The notes beneath the pieces are model-generated. The model saw nothing but the letters and a program-made list of their open reading frames with translations, did not search any database and was not told the DNA's origin. A stretch of DNA of 64,000 bases from Gari tellinella (Eukaryota; Mollusca; Bivalvia; Cardiida; Psammobiidae): NCBI GenBank assembly GCA_922989275.2, contig OV277868.1, forward strand, positions 21,386,291 through 21,450,290, read 5' to 3'. The position numbers were made by a program, and so were the translations under genes. Positions within the stretch are counted from its first letter, which is position 1. Each line of letters begins with the position of its first letter. Of the stretch, positions 57,287 through 64,000 are shown one piece after another.

Positions 57287-57537
57287 TTAACCCATTGGAC
57301 CCTTGCGATGAGTATATTAGTCATTTACAAACAGTCTACCTAGCAATAGTACACTTGTTCTTTGTAAACCGTGTAGACCCAGATCAGACTAATCCCAAAG
57401 GAGCTCTCTGATATGTTTGCAATATATGTCAGTTTTGAAATATGTTGTATAAAAGAACTCTTGCTGGTCAAAAGTTGACTTGACATAACTAGAAAAAGTG
57501 CATTGTCCACTTGAAGTTTCAGGTGTGAATAAGTTAA
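57287..57537. mobile_element. TTAA MITE, palindrome family, tandem copy 1
   Basis: TTAACCCATTGGACCC at the left and AGGTGTGAATAAGTTAA at the right, with GTAGACCCAGATCAGACTAA inside. Also present at 60771-61023, so it predates the tandem duplication. Confidence 0.75.
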
Positions 57538-58497
57538 AAGATATATAAAATTTAGATGATAAACAAGTCAAAATTCAGACTTATGATAAGCGCGCCATGG
57601 AAACGTACAGTATACTAAATGCTGTTCCCGATGGGTTACGTTAACCTTGTGCCTATCTGATGGACACTGATGGTAGGGAAACAAGGTGGCTGCGGGTATG
57701 TGGTATAATTCGTGGACAGTTTATTTAAAAATAAGTTAAGGTAGTAATTCAGTCATGTAGTATGCAGGCCGGTGGGGCGGGAACAGGCATGTTGTGAATT
57801 ACTTGAGCAAGTTATACATTACATTACAAGTGTCACCAATCACATTGCTAAAGAGTGTATTATATTACAATTATTACGTTTACATTTGTAATGTATTAAA
57901 TTACAAGTAAGTTGGCAAAGTAATGCATTACATCACACATTACATTTTGATAACAGTCAAAAACATTACTGAAAAATAACTAATAAGCATATCATATATA
58001 ACTGATAGGTTATCATTTACAAGTTCTTTGTCAACTAAATAATCAAAGATTCTAAACTTAAGAATACATGGATGCAAGTTTACAGTTTGAAAAGTCACAG
58101 CCTTTTTATAGTGCCCACTGGGTAAGGAAGTGTACTTTTGTAAGCAAATGAGCCCTTAACCCTTTCCTCCACAGAAGCGCCTCAGGCCGCCTGCACCTAC
58201 ATCTGCAAATTAGATTAAGATACACTAATAAAATCCAATAATAGTTTTAATTACAGGCGTCAGCTAACAACAAAATGAGTGTAAAGCAGAAAGCATACAT
58301 GAGCTTTCTACATAAAATTCATATTGCTGTATGCATTTTCCTGCCTTAAACACAGTTAAACGTAGCTAATTTGCAAGCTTGCCTATGGAGCAAAGGGTAA
58401 ATACAGACCAAAAGTTTTTTTACAAAGCTCTTTGAAGTGCTTTCTACATATTAAACCTGTTATATGAAATGGCATGTCTTTTTTGCCTGTATACTTC

Positions 58498-58750
58498 TTA
58501 ACCCATTACCCCATAGCCTGTTTCTAGTTTTGAAGATAGGTGACTACTTAAAGCAGGTTGAAAGTAAAGCAGAATGCGCCATATGGCGCATTCTGCTTTT
58601 CTTTCAGCCTGCTTTAAGCTACCATCTTCTAGAAATTTAGAAAATATTCCTTCTAATACATATTTGTGACTGTATAGATTGGAACTATTTTCTTCCGCGG
58701 AGGATTAAATGGAATGCGCTAAAAGGCGCTTCTATAAGGTAAAGGGTTAA
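58498..58750. mobile_element. TTAA MITE insertion with a paralogous empty site
   Basis: A 245-bp element between TTAA copies at 58498-58501 and 58747-58750. In the tandem duplicate the same place (61981-61984) has a single TTAA joined directly to TTGAATTACTGC. This shows the target and the duplication directly. Same family as 27897-28148, opposite orientation. Confidence 0.92.
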
Positions 58751-59299
58751 TTGAATTACTGCTAGTTACCAAGACAAAATGTATAAATGTTACTGTTGCA
58801 CATAACATCATTAAAGTTTCAAATACATTGTCTGTTAGATGCATTATGTCAGACCTGATTATTTAACCCTTTACTCTTTAGCCTGTTTCTATTCTTGAAG
58901 ATATGTGACACTTTATTGAACGTAGTTTACAGTCTATCAGTGGTACTCCATACCAATAAACGTTACGTGAACGAGTGCAAATATGTATCCCCCTTTTACA
59001 GAACATGTATATGTAATATTTACATCGGTTCCAATGACATTCGTCATCTAACAATGTGTCGCAACAGAAACATTGCGGCATGTGACTATGAAAATTGATT
59101 AGATTATTGACAGTATATAATACAACATAGAAGCATCCAATGATTTAGGTAATTAGCAATCTGATAGGAATTTACCCTCAGGGAGCTGATCGCAACCATG
59201 GCGGGGTTATTCTACGACATTGAAAAATGACAAGGGGTCTTCTGTTTGACATCAAATACGGTAATTACCATATCGGGACAGGGGTGGCATTCTATGAAA

Positions 59300-59545
59300 T
59301 AGAATGATATCAGGGGGTCATTCTACGACATCGAATAATGACCGGGGAGTCATTCTACGACATCGAATAATGACCGGGGAGTCATTCTACGACATCGAAT
59401 AATGACCGGGGGTCATTCTATGACATCGAATAATGACCGGGGGTCATTCTACGACATCGAATAATGACCGGCAAGTCAAACTATGATATCGAATAATGGC
59501 CGAGGTGTCAAAATACGACCTAGAATAATGACCGGAGTCTTTCTA
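59300..59545. repeat. 31-base tandem array, GGTCATTCTACGACATCGAA, copy 1
   Basis: About seven to eight units. Each unit is itself nearly self-complementary (GGTCATT ... AATGACC). The later units diverge. Confidence 0.85.
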
Positions 59546-60229
59546 CGACACTGAATGGTGTGATGTGCAATGAGGCAACATAACACAGCTTCCGATTTTG
59601 ATCGCTTTTTGTTTGCTTGTTTGTTTGTTTACTTGTTTGTTTAGTAAATGCAATTAACTTTACACTTAACATGGTGAACTATAAACGCATAACATAGCAA
59701 GTGTTGGCAAAAGACAAAAAAGCCCACTCAAAACAACCGACCTGCATTCTTCTTATTTCTTGACAAAAGGGATAAGTTCCGACAAATCTAAACATCCTCT
59801 ATGATAATAATAAATACGAATTTTACGCCTTTGATCTTTTTATTCCTCTACTGGAGATAAAAGATCAAGTTTATACAGTCATGGATATATACCATAAGGA
59901 AATATTTTCTATATCCTAGCAAAGTGTACAATGTACCTTAAAGCAGGCTGAAGTAAAGCAGAATGCGCAATCTTCTTTACTTTTAACCTGCTCTAAGTGG
60001 TCATCTGTCTTTAAAGCTAGAAAAAGGCTGTGGGGTAGTTGGTTAAACTAAAGAAATCGCGGCAAGATAGGAAGATTTCTTGGAATGAATGTCAATACGA
60101 GCGTATTGTAAATTCTGATCATACGCTTTCTCTGAGACGTGGTGCATGTGTGATTGGGGTTTACTCAGCCTGCTACGTCGAAATTAAATCAATAATCGAA
60201 CAAGAGTAATTGGTAGCTTGTAAAAGGGT

Positions 60230-60262
60230 AAACGGTTCTGGGTTCGATACCCATTAGGTTGT
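60230..60262 (+). repeat. B-box-like motif in tandem element copy 1
   Basis: CGGTTCTGGGTTCGATACCC matches the pol III B-box consensus (GGTTCGANNCC). The same text lies in copy 2 at about 63493-63525. No convincing A box or cloverleaf was found upstream, so it may be a remnant of a tRNA-derived SINE. Confidence 0.35.
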
Positions 60263-60770
60263 CCATTGATAGGCGGACACACTTATAATTCAATCAATAT
60301 AATTTATTCACTCAAAACTTAGTTAGGTTTAAAACAACTTTAACATATGCAAAACTGACTTTAAACAAAATATCAAGGATTTTTAAAGGGGGGTCATATT
60401 TCGACAGAGGGGGTCATAATTCGACGATTGGGGGGTCATAATTCGACGATGGGAGGTCATTCTACGACGTCGAATTTTGACCGGGGGTCACTTTTCGATG
60501 GGGGTCAAAATACTTCGTTACACCGGTGTAACGAAGTATTTTGACCCCCATCGAAAAATGACCCCCCGGTCAAAATTCGACGACGTAGAATGACCCCCGG
60601 TCATTTTTCGATATCGTACAATGACCCCCCGGTCATAATTCGACGTCGAAATTTGACCCCCCGGTCATAGTACTATGACTCCCCTCATGAAGTGTTTTGA
60701 CCCCTCCTGAAATATATCGACCCCCATCGAAAAATGACCCCACCCCTCTTTAGCAATTAACAGCCACAGT

Positions 60771-61023
60771 TTAACCCATTGGACCCTTGCGACGAGTATA
60801 TTAGTCATTTACAAACAGTCTACCTAGCAATAGTACATTTGTCCTTTGTAAACCGTGTAGACCCAGATAAGACTAATCCCAAAGGAGCTCTCTGATATGT
60901 TTGCAATATATGTCAGTTTTGAAATATATTGTATAAAACAACTCTAGCTAGTCAAAAGTTGACTTGACATAACTAGAAAAAAATTGCATTGTCCACTTGA
61001 AGTTTCAGGTGTGAATAAGTTAA
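60771..61023. mobile_element. TTAA MITE, palindrome family, tandem copy 2
   Basis: Paralogous copy of 57287-57537, with small differences (for example GATAAGAC for GATCAGAC). Confidence 0.75.
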
Positions 61024-62539
61024 AAGATATATAAAATTTAGATGATAAACAAGTCAAAATTCAGACTTATGATAAGCGCGCCATCGAAACGTACAGTATA
61101 CTAAATGCTGTTCCCGATGGGTTACGTTAACCTTGTGCCTATCTGTTGGATACTGATGGTAGGGAAACAAGGTGGCTGCGGGTCTGTGGTATAATTCGTG
61201 GACAGCTTATTTATAAATAAGTTAAGGTAGTAATTCAGTCATGGAGTATGCAGGCCGGTGGGGCGGGAACAGGCATGGTGTGAATTACTTGAGAAAGTTA
61301 TACATTACATTACAAGTGTCACCAATTACATTGCTAAAGAGTGTATTATATTACAATTATTATTACGTTTACATTTGTAATGTATTTAATTACAAGTACG
61401 TTGGCAAAGTAATGCATTACACCACACATTACATTTTGATAACAGTCAAAAACATTACTGAAAAATAACTAATAAGCATATCATATATAACTGATAGGTT
61501 ATCATTTACAAGTTCTTTGTCAACTAAATAATCAAAGATTCTAAACTTAAGAATACATGGATGCAAGTTTACAGTTTGAAAAGTCACAGCCTTTTTATAG
61601 TGCCCACTGGGTAAGGAAGTATACTTTTGTAAGCAAGTGAGCCCTTAACCCTTTCCTCCACAGTAGCGCCTCAGGCCGCCTGCACCTACATCTGCAAATA
61701 AGATTAAGATAATAAAATCCAATAATAGTTTTAATTACAGGCGTCAGCTAACAACAAAATGAGTGTAAAGCAGAAAGCATACATGAGCTTTCTGCATAAA
61801 ATTCATATTGCTGTATGCATTGTCCTGCCTTAATCACAGTTAAACGTAGCTAATTTGCAAGCTTGCCTATGGAGCAAAGGGTAAATACAGACCAAAAGTT
61901 TTGTACAAAGCTCTTTGAAGTGCTTTCTACATATTAAACCTGTTATATTAAATGGCATGTCTTTTTTGCCTGTATATTTCTTAATTGAATTACTGCTAAT
62001 TACCAAGACAAAATGTATAAATGTCACTGTTGGACATAATATCATTAAAGTGTCAAATACATTGTCTGTTAGATGCATTATGTCAGACCTGATTATTTAA
62101 CCCTTTACTCCTTAGCCTGTTTCTATTCTTGAAGATATGTGACAATTTATTGAGCGTAGTTTACAGTCTATCAGTGGTACTCCATACCAAAAAACGTTAC
62201 GTGAACGAGTGCAAATATGCATCCCCCTTTTAAAGAACATGTATTTGTAATATTTACATCGGTCCCAATGACATTCATCATCTAACAATGTGTCGCAACA
62301 GAAACATTGCGGCATGTGACTATGAAAATTGATTAGATTATTGACAGTATATTGTACAACATAGAAGCATCCAATGATTTAGGTAATAAGCAATCTGATA
62401 TGAATTTACCCTCAGGGAGCTGATCGCAACCATGGCGGGGTTATTCTACGACATTGAAAAATGACAATGGGTCTTATTTTGACATCAAATACGGCAATTG
62501 CCATATCGGGGCTGGGGTGGCATTCTATGAAATAGAATG

Positions 62540-62780
62540 ATATCAGGGGGTCATTCTACGACATCGAATAATGACCGGGGGTCATTCTACGACATCGAAT
62601 AATGACCGGGGAGTCATTCTACGACATCGAATAATGACCGGGGGTCATTCTACGACATCGAATAATGACCGGGGGTCATTCTACGACATCGAATAATGAC
62701 CGGCGAGTCAAACTATGATATCGAATAATGGCCGAGGTGTCATTATACGAGCTAGAATAATGACCGGAGTCTTTCTACGA
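62540..62780. repeat. 31-base tandem array, copy 2
   Basis: Counterpart of 59300-59545 in the second tandem element, with slightly different spacing (GGGG or GGGGA before GTCATT). Confidence 0.85.
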
Positions 62781-63047
62781 CACTGAATGGTGTGATGTGC
62801 AATGAGGCAACATAACACAGCTTCCGATTTTGATCGCTTTTTGTTTGCTTGTTTGTTTGTTTGTTTGCTTGTTTGTTTAGTAAATGCAATTAACTTTACA
62901 CTCAACATGGTGAACTATAAACGCACAACATAGCAAGTGTTGACAAAAGACACAAAAGCCCACTCAAAACAACCGACCTGCATTCTTCTTATTTCTTGAC
63001 AAATGGGATAAGTTCCGACAAATCAAAACATCCTCTATGAAAATATG

Positions 63048-63292
63048 TTAAGGCATTACCTAATAAATACGAATGTTACGCCTTTGATCTTTTTATTCCT
63101 CTACTGGAGATAAAAGATCAAATTTATACAGTCATGGATATATACCATAAGAAAATAGTTTCTATATCCTAGCAAAGTGTACATTAAAGCAGGCTGAAGT
63201 AAAGCAGAATGCGAAATCTGCTTTACTTTTAACCTGCTCTAAGTGGTCATCTGTCTTTAAAGCTAGAAAAAGGCTGTGGGGTAGTTGATTAA
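63048..63292. mobile_element. TTAA MITE, GCAGGCTG hairpin family, tandem copy 2
   Basis: TTAAGGCATTACCTAATAAA to TGGGGTAGTTGATTAA. The tandem-copy-1 counterpart is at about 59804-60046, where the left TTAA end has been lost. Confidence 0.7.
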
Positions 63293-64000
63293 ACCAAAGA
63301 AACCGCGGCAAGATAGGAAGATTTCTTGGAATGAATGTCAATACGAGCGTATTGTAAATTCTGATCATACGCTTTCTCGGAGACGTGGTGCATGTGTGAT
63401 TGGGGTTTACTCAGCCTGCTACGTCGAAATTAAATCAATAATCGAACAAGAGTAATGGGTAGATCGTAAATGTATACTTGTAAAAGGGTAAACGGTTCTG
63501 GGTTCGATACCCATAAGGTTGTCCATTGATAGGCAGACACACTTACAATTCAATCAATATAATTTATTCACTCAAAACTTAGGTTTAAAACAACTTTAAC
63601 ATATGCAAAACTGACTTTAAACAAAATATCAAGGATTTTTGAAGGGGGGTCATATTTCGACAGGGGGGGGGGTCATAATTCGACGATGGGGGGTCATAAT
63701 TCGACGATGGGAGGTCATTCTACGACGTCGAATTTTGACCGGGGGGTCACTTTTCGATGGGGGTCAAAATACTTCGTTACACCGGCGGTGCTTTAGAAAA
63801 AACACGTTGGTGAATGCGATGTAAACAGGGTATTCTTATTCAATGTATGTAAGCTTATAACTAATGTAGTCGTGCATATAGTCGGATTCCCTTGCTAACT
63901 TTTTTAAATATGTCAAGATTACCACTACTGAGAGTTAGAGCGTTACAGTTAGAGCGTTGGCAAGAAAGATAACCCTTATTCGTCTGACATCATTTGTCTT

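Larger units (their letters stand above)
57040..60527. mobile_element. Inverted-repeat element with GGTCA arrays, tandem copy 1
   Basis: Both ends read inward CCGGTGTAACGAAGTATTTT then GACCCCCATCGAAAAATGAC, with about 250 bases of GGTCA/TTCGACG modules on each side. It contains two TTAA MITEs (57287 and 58498), a TTAA hairpin remnant and the 31-base array (59300-59545). No transposase was seen. It abuts copy 2 at the shared TTACACCGGTGTAA junction. Confidence 0.8.
60524..63786. mobile_element. Inverted-repeat element with GGTCA arrays, tandem copy 2
   Basis: Head-to-tail duplicate of 57040-60527, highly similar along its length. It lacks the 58498 MITE and ends TACTTCGTTACACCGG before unrelated text GCGGTGCTTTAG. 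Short open frames such as 62315-62112 are conserved between copies, but they match nothing I recognise and share the repeat's overall similarity. Confidence 0.8.

Noticed and set aside
58878..59098. Cys-rich open frame at 59081-58878 (minus), conserved at 62315-62112
   Set aside because: It is conserved only because the whole 3.3-kb unit is duplicated. Differences look random with respect to codon position, and no domain is recognised.
59300..59545. 31-base regular repeats resembling a CRISPR array
   Set aside because: Units are directly adjacent with no unique spacers, the genome is eukaryotic, and the same array recurs in the tandem duplicate as part of a transposon-like element.

Overview
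This is AT-rich animal nuclear DNA. It has multi-exon genes with GT-AG introns, non-LTR retrotransposons, dozens of MITEs and no prokaryotic gene organisation. The host protein architecture (CUB, LDL-receptor class A, transmembrane), the very frequent TACATGTA word and the repeats rich in GGTCAAGGTCA-like text suggest a lophotrochozoan, most likely a bivalve mollusc. That placement is inference; no species can be assigned.

Host genes. One gene on the + strand can be assembled almost completely from six exons (4058-32744). It gives a predicted 301-residue type I membrane protein: signal peptide, CUB domain, LDLa domain, transmembrane helix, and a proline-rich tail with a PPPY motif. A paralogue lies on the - strand. 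Three of its exons are visible (55733-55650, 52331-52200, 51473-51202), with the same intron positions and phases. The two genes therefore converge. The first CUB exon and the cytoplasmic tail of the paralogue were not found.

Intron 1 of the first gene is about 20 kb, and most of it is one nested transposon stack (7374-24073). The outer layer is an inverted-repeat element with termini CACACCCTGTCGAC and a candidate 5-bp AAACA target duplication. Inside it is an antisense two-ORF LINE (22456 to 10060) flanked by 323-bp direct repeats that differ at one base. Inside the first ORF of that LINE sits a 5.7-kb foldback element (16416-22095) with arms of about 2.2 kb. Removing the foldback together with one copy of a 3-bp CAT duplication rejoins the LINE reading frame.

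The remainder is repeat-dominated: several MITE families with TA or TTAA target sites, many sharing one central palindromic module; a roughly 183-bp satellite with ATGGCGGC motifs (44.48-45.93 kb); a decayed reverse-transcriptase fragment (47.0-47.9 kb); a 5'-truncated LINE tail (53.6-54.6 kb); and two head-to-tail copies of a 3.3-3.5 kb inverted-repeat element (57.04-63.79 kb) that provide an empty/filled site pair for a TTAA MITE.
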